Of a DNA stretch of 64,000 bases, positions 24,897-32,957 are shown piece by piece. The notes beneath the pieces are model-generated. The model worked only from the letters and a program-made list of their open reading frames with translations, ran no database searches and was not told where the DNA came from. Position numbers and translations under genes: made by a program. The stretch's first letter is position 1, and each line of letters starts with the position of its first letter. Source of the DNA: Burkholderiaceae bacterium (GTDB lineage Bacteria; Pseudomonadota; Gammaproteobacteria; Burkholderiales; Burkholderiaceae_C). The stretch spans positions 1 through 64,000 of the forward strand of contig CAJYPV010000032.1 in the NCBI GenBank assembly GCA_913776825.1, written 5' to 3'.

Positions 24897-24924
24897 GTCT
24901 ACCTGTCTACCTGTCTACCTGTCT
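24897..24924. repeat. Octamer tandem repeat (GTCTACCT)3.5
   Basis: Three and a half perfect copies of an 8-base unit occur in non-coding DNA. The unit length is not a multiple of three, so slippage would shift frame if it were ever translated. Confidence 0.8.
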
Positions 24925-25033
24925 ATGGGTCTTTCTCGCTGTCTTCAGTCTCCTGTCGGTCTTCAATCTTCTGTCTTCCGTGGACGGAGGGCGCCAGGGC
25001 GTCTCCGCCGATTGGAAACGAGTCGTCAGCGCC

Positions 25034-25468
25034 TCAATGCGCGCGCTCGAGCGCCTGGGCCGACAGCACGGTCTGCCATTCCCCATCCACCCGCACCTGC
25101 AGGCGGCGGGCATGGCCCGGGCAGCGGTGCCAGTGTTCCTGCGCGGCCGCCAGCAGCGCCGGCCAGTAGGGATGGTCACCCTGGCAGCGGCTGCGGGCGA
25201 TGACCAGCGCGACTTCATGGGACTGCACCGCACCGGCGGCATCGGCCCAATCGAGGCGGGCGCACACCACCACGGTCAGCGGCGTCGAGAGCAGCAGCTC
25301 GGCATCCACGCAGTGGGTGGCCTTGAACGCGGGCGCCGCGGGAGCGGCGGCGAATGACATGCCTGCGCGGGCGGCGCCCAGCGTCGGCTGAATCGGGGTG
25401 ATGGGATTGGGGAGCGGCAGGGGGGCGGTGGCACTGGCCAGCGCGGCGCTCATCATGTTCTTGTCCAT
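25034..25468 (-). CDS. Hypothetical protein
   Basis: The 144-residue soluble protein is of no family I recognise. It has a low-complexity Ala/Pro N-terminal part (~45 residues) and then a compact domain (FKATHCVDAELLLSTPLTVVVCARLDWADAAG, then HEVALVIARSRCQGDHPYWPALLAAAQEHWHRC) with conserved-looking Cys, His and Trp. The start at MDKNMMSAAL has AGGA eight bases upstream. The frame continues to 25600, but that part covers a regulatory palindrome. It diverges from the small ORF/BON lipoprotein genes. Confidence 0.55.
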   Translation of the reverse strand: MDKNMMSAALASATAPLPLPNPITPIQPTLGAARAGMSFAAAPAAPAFKATHCVDAELLLSTPLTVVVCARLDWADAAGAVQSHEVALVIARSRCQGDHPYWPALLAAAQEHWHRCPGHARRLQVRVDGEWQTVLSAQALERAH

Positions 25469-25524
25469 GGGCTGCATCCTAAGGAGCGGGCCTCGCGGCA
25501 CCTGTCGGGACGCGGCGCGAGCGT

Positions 25525-25560
25525 TTGTAGGACAGCGCCTCACGTCCGCTTGTCCTACAA
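25525..25560. promoter_or_regulatory. Palindrome TTGTAGGACA-N16-TGTCCTACAA
   Basis: A perfect 10-base inverted repeat (25525-25534 and 25551-25560) has inner GCG/CGC pairing. It lies between two divergent genes, 89 bases before the small ORF that precedes the BON lipoprotein. A shorter GTAGG palindrome lies upstream of the second BON gene, so this may be a shared stress-regulator site. Confidence 0.5.
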
Positions 25561-25648
25561 GCGGTCGCGGACGCTGACTACAGGTGCGCTTGTTCGGCAT
25601 CCGTAAAGTTCATTCCAGCGCGTCAAACGGGACGCAAGGAGCCGACAG

Positions 25649-25846
25649 ATGAGCCACGCCGATCACTTCCAGTCTTATGCCGCCCTCACCGCTCACAACG
25701 AGTGCCAAGTCCTCTGGACCGCACTCGATGACAGCGATCCGGTGCTGGGTCTGGAAGCGGCACTGCCTTATCTGCTGGACCATGCCCCCGTGACGTTTGC
25801 CGAACCGGCCCCTGCCGTCGTGTCGAATACCCGCCACGCCGCGTGA
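25649..25846 (+). CDS. Small hypothetical protein upstream of a BON lipoprotein gene
   Basis: The 65-residue soluble acidic protein begins MSHADHFQSYAALTAHNECQ and ends NTRHAA. A good ribosome site (AAGGAG) is 8 bases before the ATG. It lies 31 bases upstream of the BON lipoprotein gene in the same direction, so the two are probably one transcript. I do not recognise the family. No membrane segment or metal motif is evident. Confidence 0.6.
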   Translation: MSHADHFQSYAALTAHNECQVLWTALDDSDPVLGLEAALPYLLDHAPVTFAEPAPAVVSNTRHAA

Positions 25847-25877
25847 GCCAGTGTCTGTCATCGACAAGGAGATCAAC

Positions 25878-26195
25878 ATGATGATTCGAGCCACCGTTCT
25901 CGCCCTGGCCACTGCTGTGGGCGCCCTGACCTTGTTGCCTGGCTGCGCGGTCACCCGCGGACAGTCGTCGGTCGGCGAATACGTCGACGATGCCGGCATC
26001 ACCACCGCGGTGAAGGCCAAGTTCGTCGAAGCCAAGACCGTGGACGCCTCGTCCATCAGCGTGGAAACGCTGCAAGGTGAAGTGATGCTGTCGGGCTTCG
26101 CCAAGACCGCCACCGAAAAGGCGGATGCCGAGCGCATCGCCCGCAACGTCAAGGGCGTCAAGCGTGTGAAGAACGAGATCGCGATCCGCAACTGA
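25878..26195 (+). CDS. BON-domain lipoprotein (OsmY-like)
   Basis: The 105-residue envelope protein has a signal ending in lipobox LLPGC, then one BON domain (DDAGITTAVKAKFVEAKTVDASSISVETLQGEVMLSGFAKTATEKADAERIARNVKGVKRVKNEI). BON domains bind membranes or phospholipid surfaces and are common in osmotic- and envelope-stress proteins. AAGGAG precedes the ATG at 25878. A 13-base-pair terminator with one bulge follows the stop. A similar lipoprotein (29157) lies beyond the neighbouring two-component system. Confidence 0.88.
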   Translation: MMIRATVLALATAVGALTLLPGCAVTRGQSSVGEYVDDAGITTAVKAKFVEAKTVDASSISVETLQGEVMLSGFAKTATEKADAERIARNVKGVKRVKNEIAIRN

Positions 26196-26210
26196 GATCG
26201 CTTTCCGACA

Positions 26211-26240
26211 CCGGTGCCGGGTGATTCACCCGGCGACCGG
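26211..26240 (+). terminator. Hairpin terminator after the BON gene
   Basis: GCCGGGTG-ATT-CACCCGGC (26216-26234) is extended by outer CCGGT/ACCGG pairs with one bulge. There is no T-run. Confidence 0.65.
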
Positions 26241-26320
26241 ACCGCGCGAACAGCCGCGTGCTTCGGTACGACGGCCGTTCGCGCGCCCTTGTTTGTGGCT
26301 TCCGATCGAAGGGATTCCCG

Positions 26321-26815
26321 ATGACCGTCGGTGCCACCGCCTTCGCTTCAGCCGGTTCGCCCGGCCGCGCCCCGAGCCTGCCCGCCATGACTGTCCAGCC
26401 CGACCCCGCCGCCGCGCTGACCTGCTTTCTGGTCGAAGACAACGCCGTGATCCGGGAGAACCTGGTCGCGACGCTGGAGGAAATGCTCGACGTCCAGGTT
26501 CTGGGCCATGCGGTGGACGAGGGCAGCGCGATCCAATGGCTGTCGTCCGAGCCGCAGCGCCGCTGCGATCTGCTGATCATCGACATCTTCCTGCAGCAGG
26601 GCACCGGTCTGAATGTGCTGCGCGCCGCTCGTCAGGAATTGCCGGGCGCGCACCGCGTGGTGCTGAGCAATTACGCGACGCCGGACATGCGCCAGCGCTG
26701 CCTGGCGCTGGGCGCCCACAAGGTGTTCGACAAATCCGAAGAGCTGGAAGACCTGCTCGCCTACTGCCAGACGCTGGCCGACGGCCTGGAACCGGACGCT
26801 GATTCGGGCGTCTGA
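26321..26815 (+). CDS. Single-domain response regulator
   Basis: The 164-residue protein has a ~30-residue Ala/Pro-rich lead-in and a complete receiver domain. It has an acidic pair in FLVEDNAVIREN, the phospho-acceptor Asp in LLIIDIFLQQGTGLNVL, Thr/Ser position VVLSNYA and Lys in KVFDKSEE. There is no output domain. GAAGGG lies before the chosen ATG (26321); an internal ATG at 26387 would give just the receiver. It lies between the BON lipoprotein and the NarL-type regulator/CHASE3 kinase pair, so it probably draws phosphate from that kinase or modulates it. Confidence 0.82.
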   Translation: MTVGATAFASAGSPGRAPSLPAMTVQPDPAAALTCFLVEDNAVIRENLVATLEEMLDVQVLGHAVDEGSAIQWLSSEPQRRCDLLIIDIFLQQGTGLNVLRAARQELPGAHRVVLSNYATPDMRQRCLALGAHKVFDKSEELEDLLAYCQTLADGLEPDADSGV

Positions 26816-26878
26816 GGCCTGCGTCGGCCGACGCCGGACGCCGGTCAGGCCGGCTCGCCCGGGTCGCCGATCAAGGCG

Positions 26879-27511
26879 TCACTGAATCAGGCCGTTCTTG
26901 AGCGCGTAATAGGTGAGCTCGCTGTTGGTGTTCAGGCTGAGCTTTTCCAGCACCCGGGAACGATAGGTGCTCACGGTCTTCACGCTCAGCGACATGCCGT
27001 CGGCGATATGGCCGACGGTTTCGCCGCGCGCCAGGCGCAGGAAGACCTGCAATTCGCGCTCCGACAGGGTGTCATGCGCGGCCTGATCGGGCGAAGCGCC
27101 CAGGCCATCGGCCAGCAGTTCGGCCACGGCGGGGGTGATGTATTTGCGTTTGCGGAACACGGTGCGGATCGCGGTGGCAATTTCCTCCGGATCGCATTCC
27201 TTGTTCAGATAACCGCTGGCGCCCTGGCGCAGCAAGGTGGTCGCGTAATGGGTTTCCGGAAAGCCGCTGAGGATCAGCACCGGCAGTTCCGGCTTGCGGG
27301 CCTTGATCGCGGCCAGGGTCTCGACGCCGCTCTGGTCGGGCAGCGAGAGGTCCATCAACATCACATCGAGTTCAACCCCACGCAACAGATCCAGCGCTTC
27401 ACGACCCGAGCCCGCCTCACCGACCACGCGCAAATCGACCTGTTCGGAAAGAAATTGCCGTAAACCGGCACGGACAATGGCGTGGTCATCAACGATGGCG
27501 ATTCGGATCAT
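26879..27511 (-). CDS. NarL/FixJ-family response regulator
   Basis: The 210-residue protein has an N-terminal receiver (IRIAIVDDHAIVRAGLRQFL, phospho-Asp in VMLMDLSLPDQSG, Lys in YLNKECDPEE) and a C-terminal LuxR-type helix-turn-helix (LSERELQVFLRLARGETVGHIADGMSLSVKTVSTYRSRVLEKL). It is divergent from the CHASE3 histidine kinase with 44 bases between starts, the usual partner arrangement. Flanking BON lipoproteins suggest envelope or osmotic stress control, which is inference. Confidence 0.92.
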   Translation of the reverse strand: MIRIAIVDDHAIVRAGLRQFLSEQVDLRVVGEAGSGREALDLLRGVELDVMLMDLSLPDQSGVETLAAIKARKPELPVLILSGFPETHYATTLLRQGASGYLNKECDPEEIATAIRTVFRKRKYITPAVAELLADGLGASPDQAAHDTLSERELQVFLRLARGETVGHIADGMSLSVKTVSTYRSRVLEKLSLNTNSELTYYALKNGLIQ

Positions 27512-27555
27512 GGTGGCGATTTCTAGTGAGCGTATCGCTCAAGGGAGTGTAGAGG

Positions 27556-28953
27556 ATGAGTCTGAAAGAGACAGTCGCCAATATAGGAAGCAAGACCTGG
27601 GCCTTGCCTCTGGGATTGTTTGTCGCGCTGTTGATGGTGCTGATCAGCGAGCTCGCGTATTTCGGCGCGATCTCGCAGATGGACCGGCTGGCCACGCTCA
27701 ACCGCGCGCGGGTGGAGCTGGTGCGCCTGACCGCGCGGGTGACCGATGCGGAATCCGGCCAGCGCGGCTATCTCATCACCGGTCGCCCTGAATACCTGGA
27801 TCCCTACCGTTTTGCCGCCGAAGATGCCTCCAAGGGCCTGGACGCGCTGCAGCGCATGTATTCGCAGGTGGATGCGCCGGATGCCGAGCGTCGCAGCAAG
27901 GAAATCGCCGCCGCCGTGAGCGCCAAGCTCAGCGAGTTGCAGGAAGTGCTGTCGCTCCATCAGAGCGGCCGGGTGCAGGCGGCGCAGACGCTGATGATGA
28001 CCGACATCGGTCGCGACCAGATGGAGCAGATCCGCCGCCGCTCGGCCGAGCTGCTGGCCGACGAGAACCAGCGCATCGCCATGGGCACCGCCCAGGTGTA
28101 TGACACGCTGATGCTCAACCGCATCGGCGTGGCGGCGATGACGCTGATCAGCCTGCTGGTCTTCAGCCTGTTTCTGCGCAAGAGCCGCGCCATGGACGAG
28201 CAGCGCGAGCGCCAGCAGCAGGACATGCGTCATGAGCGGGATCTGCTGGAGGTCGAGGTCGGCCGCCGCACGGCCGAGCTGACCCAGCTGGCCCGCCACC
28301 TGCAGACCGCGCGGGAGGACGAACGCGCCCGACTCGCCCGCGACCTGCACGACGAGCTGGGCGCGCTGCTCACCGCCGCGAAGATGGACGTCGCCCGACT
28401 GCGTCCCAAGCTGCAGGCCGGCGCGCCGGAGCTGATGCAGCGGCTCACCCATCTGACCGAAACCCTCAACAGCGGGATCGCGCTCAAGCGCCGCATCATC
28501 GAGGACCTGCGTCCTTCCACGCTCGACCAGCTCGGCCTGGTGCCGGCGCTGGAGATCCTCTGCCGCGAAACCGCCGAACGCCTCGGCGTGCCGATCGAGC
28601 TGGAGCTGGAGGACGACCTGCAACTGCCCCGAAGCGCCCAGCTCACTGCCTTCCGGCTGGTGCAGGAAGCGCTGACCAACATGGCGAAATATGCGCAGGC
28701 GACCGAAGCCAAGGTCGTGCTCAAACGGGAATATGCGCAGGCGCTGGTCAGCGTCAGCGACAACGGCTGCGGCTTCGATCCGGCCTGCATGACGCTGGGC
28801 TCGCACGGGCTGCTGGGCATGCGTTTCCGTGTCGAGGCCGAGCGCGGCCAGCTGCAGCTGCACAGTGCGCCGGGTCAGGGAACCGTCATCCGCGCCTGGC
28901 TGCCGCTGGCGGACGAGCCGTCCCCCGAGCCGGCGGAGGGCGTGCCGCTGTAG
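27556..28953 (+). CDS. CHASE3-domain sensor histidine kinase (NarX/UhpB type)
   Basis: The 465-residue membrane kinase has TM1 near 15-38, a periplasmic CHASE3 domain (RVTDAESGQRGYLITGRPEYL), TM2 (IGVAAMTLISLLVFSLFL, ~192-209), a coiled-coil linker rich in Arg/Glu, and a HisKA_3 dimerisation segment with phospho-His265 in ARLARDLHDELGALLT. The ATPase domain has QEALTNMAKYA and DNGCGFDP. The HisKA_3 type fits NarL-family partners, and that regulator is divergently encoded next door. CHASE3 ligands are generally unknown. The C-terminus ends in a short Pro/Glu tail. Confidence 0.92.
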   Translation: MSLKETVANIGSKTWALPLGLFVALLMVLISELAYFGAISQMDRLATLNRARVELVRLTARVTDAESGQRGYLITGRPEYLDPYRFAAEDASKGLDALQRMYSQVDAPDAERRSKEIAAAVSAKLSELQEVLSLHQSGRVQAAQTLMMTDIGRDQMEQIRRRSAELLADENQRIAMGTAQVYDTLMLNRIGVAAMTLISLLVFSLFLRKSRAMDEQRERQQQDMRHERDLLEVEVGRRTAELTQLARHLQTAREDERARLARDLHDELGALLTAAKMDVARLRPKLQAGAPELMQRLTHLTETLNSGIALKRRIIEDLRPSTLDQLGLVPALEILCRETAERLGVPIELELEDDLQLPRSAQLTAFRLVQEALTNMAKYAQATEAKVVLKREYAQALVSVSDNGCGFDPACMTLGSHGLLGMRFRVEAERGQLQLHSAPGQGTVIRAWLPLADEPSPEPAEGVPL

Positions 28954-28967
28954 GCGCGCACCTACAG
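28948..28967 (+). promoter_or_regulatory. Palindrome CTGTAGG-N6-CCTACAG overlapping the kinase stop
   Basis: A perfect 7-base inverted repeat includes the TAG stop of the kinase gene. CCTACAG recurs at 29032-29038, before the second BON lipoprotein. It resembles the core of the larger GTAGGAC palindrome upstream of the first BON gene. It could be an operator or a transcript end. Confidence 0.4.
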
Positions 28968-29156
28968 GCCCCCGCGCCTCCGTACGACCCGAGGTCGTGG
29001 CGCCGACCGACCGGCCGTCGCCGGCCGCCTGCCTACAGTCTTTTCATGGCCCCGAGCCATCCCACTCAGGACCGATGCACGACGTCGCACCGATGTCTGC
29101 GCTTCGCGCCGCATCCGGCTCCCGGACACCTCGTGAAGACTTTCAAGGAGCAAGAC

Positions 29157-29603
29157 ATGAAGCACGACCGACACGCCCGCCCTGCCCTGATGATCCTGCC
29201 CGCCGTGATCGCGGCGGTCGCACTGGCCGCTTGCGGCCGCGAGGATGATGGCCGCACCGCCGGCCAGCGCCTGGACGACGGCATGGCCAAGATGGAGCAG
29301 AAGTCCGAGCAGGCCAAGGAAGACACCCGTCAAGCCATGGACAACATGGGCAACAAGATGGACCGCACTGCCGACAAGGTCGGCGCTGCCGTCGACGATG
29401 CCCAGATCACCACCACCATCAAGACCGCGCTGGCGGGCGATCCGAAGCTGAGCGCGCTGGACGTGAAGGTCGACACCGAACGTGGCCATGTGGTGCTGGA
29501 CGGCACCGCGCCCGACCTGGCCGCGCGTGATCGCGCCGGCTCGCTGGCCCTGGCCACCAAGGGTGTCCAGTCGGTGAACAACCGCATCAAGGTCAACGGC
29601 TGA
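29157..29603 (+). CDS. BON-domain lipoprotein with helical linker
   Basis: The 148-residue envelope lipoprotein has a signal ending in lipobox ALAAC. A charged, probably coiled-coil helix (~residues 35-80, DDGMAKMEQKSEQAKEDTRQAMDNM) precedes one BON domain (DDAQITTTIKTALAGDPKLSALDVKVDTERGHVVLDG). AAGGAG lies 7 bases before the ATG. It is similar in plan to the lipoprotein at 25878 but longer. Together they bracket a two-component system, and the shared GTAGG-type palindromes suggest common stress control. Confidence 0.88.
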   Translation: MKHDRHARPALMILPAVIAAVALAACGREDDGRTAGQRLDDGMAKMEQKSEQAKEDTRQAMDNMGNKMDRTADKVGAAVDDAQITTTIKTALAGDPKLSALDVKVDTERGHVVLDGTAPDLAARDRAGSLALATKGVQSVNNRIKVNG

Positions 29604-29625
29604 TCCTCTGCTCGCCGCTGATCGG

Positions 29626-29670
29626 AGCCCCGGGGCTGCGCTGACCGCGCGGCGCCCGGGGCTTTCTCTT
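29626..29670 (+). terminator. Intrinsic terminator after the second BON gene
   Basis: AGCCCCGGG/CCCGGGGCT is a 9-base stem with a ~20-base loop followed by TTCTCTTT. Confidence 0.75.
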
Positions 29671-29809
29671 TGGGGGCGCGGTGCTGACGAACGCGGTCAT
29701 CCGCCGCCTGCCGCCTGCCGTTGTTGTTTCGGACCGATGTGTCGACCTCCCTCTGGCGGCACCTGCGCAGCGCCGTCCATGACGTCTGGCTGTCGATCCG
29801 GATAGTTCC

Positions 29810-29849
29810 TTGTGGCGGCTTTGTGGCGAATTCATGGCAGTGTCACGGG
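29810..29849 (+). promoter_or_regulatory. Direct repeats with 11-base period upstream of the phytase-like gene
   Basis: TTGTGGC (29810), TTGTGGC (29821) and TCATGGC (29832) repeat every 11 bases and are followed by GTGTCACG. An 11-base period is that of PhoB half-sites, but the sequence departs from CTGTCAT. It is a candidate activator-binding array. Confidence 0.35.
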
Positions 29850-29896
29850 CGGTCCCTAGCGTGCCGGGCTGTTCTGACCTCCCCCCTTCGCACGCC

Positions 29897-32107
29897 ATGA
29901 CCGCCCACGTCCCCTCGCGCTTTCCGTCCGTCATTCCGTCGGTTGGCCCATTCGGTGCCCCATCCCGCTGCTCGCTGGCGATGGCGATGGCGAAGCCGTC
30001 GCGCCGATCAGCGCCCGTCTCCGCGCTGGCGGTGGTGGCCCTGGCCGGCCTGCTCAGCGCCTGTGGCGGTGACGACCGCAGCGCCCAGCCGCCGTCGCCC
30101 GCGGTGATCCAGGCGCGCTTGCTGGACGGTCCGGTGGAAGGCGTGAGCGTCAGCGCCTCGCCGTCGGCGTTGGCGGGCAAGACCGGCGCGGCGGGCACCT
30201 TCTCCTGCCAGGCGGGCGATACCGTCAGCTTCAGCATCGGCGGTGTGGCCCTGGGTCGCGCGGCCTGCACCGTCGACATCGCCGTGTCCGACCTCGCCGG
30301 CACCAATGGGCTGACCGATGCCGCGCTGCAGAACCGCCTGGTGTTCCTGCAGGCGCTGGATGAGGATGACGATCCGTCCAACGGCATCCGCATCACCGCC
30401 GCAGTGGCCGAGGCGCTGGCCGGCAAGACGCTGGATTTCGCGGCCGCGCCGGCGGCCTTCGACACCGCCTTCGCCGCCCTGCTGCCCACCGCGCAGACGG
30501 ATGTGTATGGCCAGCCCTATGCGGCCCGGCTGATGAGCGCCGCCCGTCGCAGCGCGGCGGTCGAGCATTACGAAGCCACCCTGGCCGCTTACCTGGGCAA
30601 GTTGGGCACCAGCAGCAGCACGCAGGACAGCGCGGGCGGCACCGTGTCCCTGACCAAATTCCAGGTGCGCGCGGCCGATGGCCAGTACGTGGCCTATGAA
30701 GGCGGCAATGCCGCGGCGAAGAAGGATTTCCCCAAGGGCTTCTTCCCGGCGGTCGGCTCGGGTCTGGTCTTCAAGGGCCGCAATGCCGACGGCGCGCTCG
30801 AGTTCTGGGGAATCACCGACCGCGGTCCCAATGGCGACAGCCCGCAGGCGCCGCGTCCGGACACCAGCGCGATGGTGGCGACCAAGATGTTCCCGTCGCC
30901 CAGCTTCACGCCGTCGATCGGCGTCATCACGCTGAGCACGCAGGGGGCGGTGATCTCCAGCCTGATGCCGATCAAGAGCGACACCGGCGCCCGCATCAGC
31001 GGCCGTCCGCTGCCCTTCGGCGCGGTCGGCAGCAGTGCCGAGGTGCCGCTCAACGATGCGCTCAAGTACGACGCCGACAAGGCCGGTTTCGACGCGCAGG
31101 GCCTGGACAGCGAAAGCCTGGTCTATGACGCCGCGGCCAAGGTGTTCTGGACCTCGGATGAATACGGCCCGTTCATCGTCAAGATCGATGCGGCGACCGG
31201 CCAGATCCTCAAGCGGTATGCGCCGGGCACGGCAGCGGGCAGCCTGCCCGAGGTGTTGAAGCACCGTCGCCCCAATCGAGGCATGGAAGGTCTGGCGCTG
31301 GACAGCGCCACCGGCAAGCTGCATGGCTTCCTGCAGAGCCCGATCGATCCGCTGGACACCGCCGGCAAGAGCGTCGAGGTGGTCGACACCAGCGATCTGG
31401 ATCAGGACGGCAAGACGACCGACAAGGTCAAGGTGCGGGACTTCGCCCAGTTCGCGCGCTGGATCGAATTCGATCCGAAGACCGAGACCTCCCGTCTGTA
31501 CGCCTACCCGCTGAGCTATCCGCTGGCGGCCAAGGGTGAGAAGTGGGACCGCAACCGCACCGGCAGCGCCAAGCTGGGCGATCTGGTCTCGCTGGGCAAC
31601 GGCAAGTTCATCGTCATCGAGCAGGGCGCCGATGCGACCGGCGCGGTCCGCAATTTCCTGATGCTGGTGGAGGTGCCGGCAACGGCGACCGACATCGCCA
31701 CCCTGGGCATCGAACTGGAGAAAAACAGCATCGATGGCAGCACCGCCGTCGCCACCCGCTGGACCGATGTGGTGAAGCTCAGGAAGACCGTCCTGCTGGA
31801 CCTCAATGCGGCAGGCTGGAAGGCCGAGAAGGCCGAGGGCCTGGCGGTGGTGGATGCCCAGACGCTGGCGCTCATCAACGACAACGACTTCGGTCTGCGC
31901 ACCACGCTGGTCGATGCGACGGGCAAGCCGATCGCCGGCGATCCGACCGAATGCAGCGTGGATGTGAATGGCGTGATCGTCGCCGACGGCAGCTGCGCCG
32001 CCGGTGCGGCGGGCACCCGCGTCACCCGCGGCAGCGAGATCGATCGCAGCACCCGGTTGTGGCTGTTGAAGTTCCCGAAGGCGCTGACCGGTTACAGCGT
32101 GCCTTGA
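29897..32107 (+). CDS. Phytase-like esterase lipoprotein
   Basis: The ~736-residue exported protein has a lipobox GLLSAC about 55 residues in, then a ~200-residue N-terminal region with a carboxypeptidase-regulatory-like or bacterial lipoprotein-type strand pattern. From ~250 it has an esterase-like/phytase-family propeller domain: GGLVF-like start SGLVFKGRNADGALEFWGITDRGPNG, FDAQGLDSESLVYDAAAKVFWTSDEYGPFIVKID, RRPNRGMEGLALD, and FARWIEFDPKTETSRLYAYPLSYPL. Such proteins are often listed as alkaline-phosphatase-like or phytase-like, but substrates are unproven. The start is uncertain (29897, 29981 or 29987). Direct repeats upstream hint at regulated expression. Confidence 0.78.
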   Translation: MTAHVPSRFPSVIPSVGPFGAPSRCSLAMAMAKPSRRSAPVSALAVVALAGLLSACGGDDRSAQPPSPAVIQARLLDGPVEGVSVSASPSALAGKTGAAGTFSCQAGDTVSFSIGGVALGRAACTVDIAVSDLAGTNGLTDAALQNRLVFLQALDEDDDPSNGIRITAAVAEALAGKTLDFAAAPAAFDTAFAALLPTAQTDVYGQPYAARLMSAARRSAAVEHYEATLAAYLGKLGTSSSTQDSAGGTVSLTKFQVRAADGQYVAYEGGNAAAKKDFPKGFFPAVGSGLVFKGRNADGALEFWGITDRGPNGDSPQAPRPDTSAMVATKMFPSPSFTPSIGVITLSTQGAVISSLMPIKSDTGARISGRPLPFGAVGSSAEVPLNDALKYDADKAGFDAQGLDSESLVYDAAAKVFWTSDEYGPFIVKIDAATGQILKRYAPGTAAGSLPEVLKHRRPNRGMEGLALDSATGKLHGFLQSPIDPLDTAGKSVEVVDTSDLDQDGKTTDKVKVRDFAQFARWIEFDPKTETSRLYAYPLSYPLAAKGEKWDRNRTGSAKLGDLVSLGNGKFIVIEQGADATGAVRNFLMLVEVPATATDIATLGIELEKNSIDGSTAVATRWTDVVKLRKTVLLDLNAAGWKAEKAEGLAVVDAQTLALINDNDFGLRTTLVDATGKPIAGDPTECSVDVNGVIVADGSCAAGAAGTRVTRGSEIDRSTRLWLLKFPKALTGYSVP

Positions 32108-32297
32108 GGGACGCCGCGCGGCGCCACGGCCACGCGGCGCCGCGCTGCGCAGTCCGCCAGACCCTCCGGAGCGCCTCGTCGTGGTCGATGGCGACGCGCT
32201 TCAGCCGCGATCTGCTCGATGGCATTTCTGCGATTGATCATGGTCGCGGCGAACCGGCTGACTAGGATGGATCGGTCCTTCACTCGAGGAGCGCGCC

Positions 32298-32759
32298 ATG
32301 TACGCCAAGATTCTGGTTCCGGTGGACGGCAGTCCCACGTCCCGCGCTGGCCTGGCCGAGGCGATCCGCCTGGCCCAGCTCAGCGGCGGCGAGATCGAAC
32401 TGCTGCATGCAATCGATCTGCAAGCCTTCGCCATGGTGCCCGGCGCCGGCATGGGGCTGGCCTCGGGCACCTTCGACCTGATGCTGGACAGCGGTCGCCA
32501 GGTGCTGGCCGAGGCCGAAGCGCAGGTGCGCGCCGCCGGCCTGGTGCCGCGCACCAAGCTCTGCGAACGGCTGGCCGAGCGGGTCAGTGATCTCGTCATC
32601 GAGGAATGCCAGGCCTGGGGCGCGGAGGTGATCGTGCTCGGCACCCATGGCCGGCGAGGCTGGTCGCGCGCGTTGCTGGGCAGCGATGCCGAATTGATCG
32701 TGCGCCAGTCGGCAGTGCCGGTGCTGCTGGTGCGTGGCCAGCCAACGCGCGGCGGTTGA
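32298..32759 (+). CDS. Universal stress protein (UspA family)
   Basis: The 153-residue cytoplasmic protein opens YAKILVPVDGSPTSRAGLAEAIRLAQ and ends with the ATP-binding loop GTHGRRGWSRALLGSDAELIVRQSAVPVLLV, fitting the G-2x-G-9x-GS pattern of nucleotide-binding Usp proteins. GAGGAG lies just upstream. It is monocistronic. Its role in stress endurance is a family inference. Confidence 0.92.
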   Translation: MYAKILVPVDGSPTSRAGLAEAIRLAQLSGGEIELLHAIDLQAFAMVPGAGMGLASGTFDLMLDSGRQVLAEAEAQVRAAGLVPRTKLCERLAERVSDLVIEECQAWGAEVIVLGTHGRRGWSRALLGSDAELIVRQSAVPVLLVRGQPTRGG

Positions 32760-32855
32760 CCGCGCGATCGGTGAACGATCGGCGCGCGGGGCATGCGCCG
32801 CCGCTGCGAGGCGGTCCAAAGGCCGTCGCCTGGTTGCGTTCGAAAACCAAACGTT

Positions 32856-32883
32856 GGAACGGGGTCGAGGTCACCGTCGACTA
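32856..32883 (+). promoter_or_regulatory. hrp-box-like element upstream of the first PTP-like gene
   Basis: GGAACG, 16 bases, then CGACTA. HrpL-type ECF sigma promoters read GGAACC-N15/16-CCACNNA, so both halves match with one or two differences and the spacing fits. It lies 74 bases before the ATG. The second paralog carries a similar element at about the same distance. Confidence 0.45.
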
Positions 32884-32957
32884 GCCGGGCTCATCATTCC
32901 GGTGAGCCTCGGTATCTGCGGCCGTGGCCGCTGGGTGCTCTGTCCGGAGACCCGCTC

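Larger units (their letters stand above)
24723..25033. other. Intergenic region with hairpin and octamer repeats
   Basis: This 311-base stretch is unlike its surroundings in composition (pyrimidine-rich, lower GC). It contains a long hairpin at 24857-24884 and a GTCTACCT tandem array at 24897-24924. Open frames across it have hydrophobic text but no ribosome site and run antisense into the next gene, so I do not call them. Confidence 0.5.

Noticed and set aside
24897-24924. CRISPR array
   Set aside because: The unit is an uninterrupted 8-base tandem repeat without spacers; no cas genes.
24869-25357. Plus-strand frame beginning with a hydrophobic segment over the octamer repeats
   Set aside because: No ribosome site; the later part is antisense to a better-supported gene, and the 8-base repeat would make the frame unstable.
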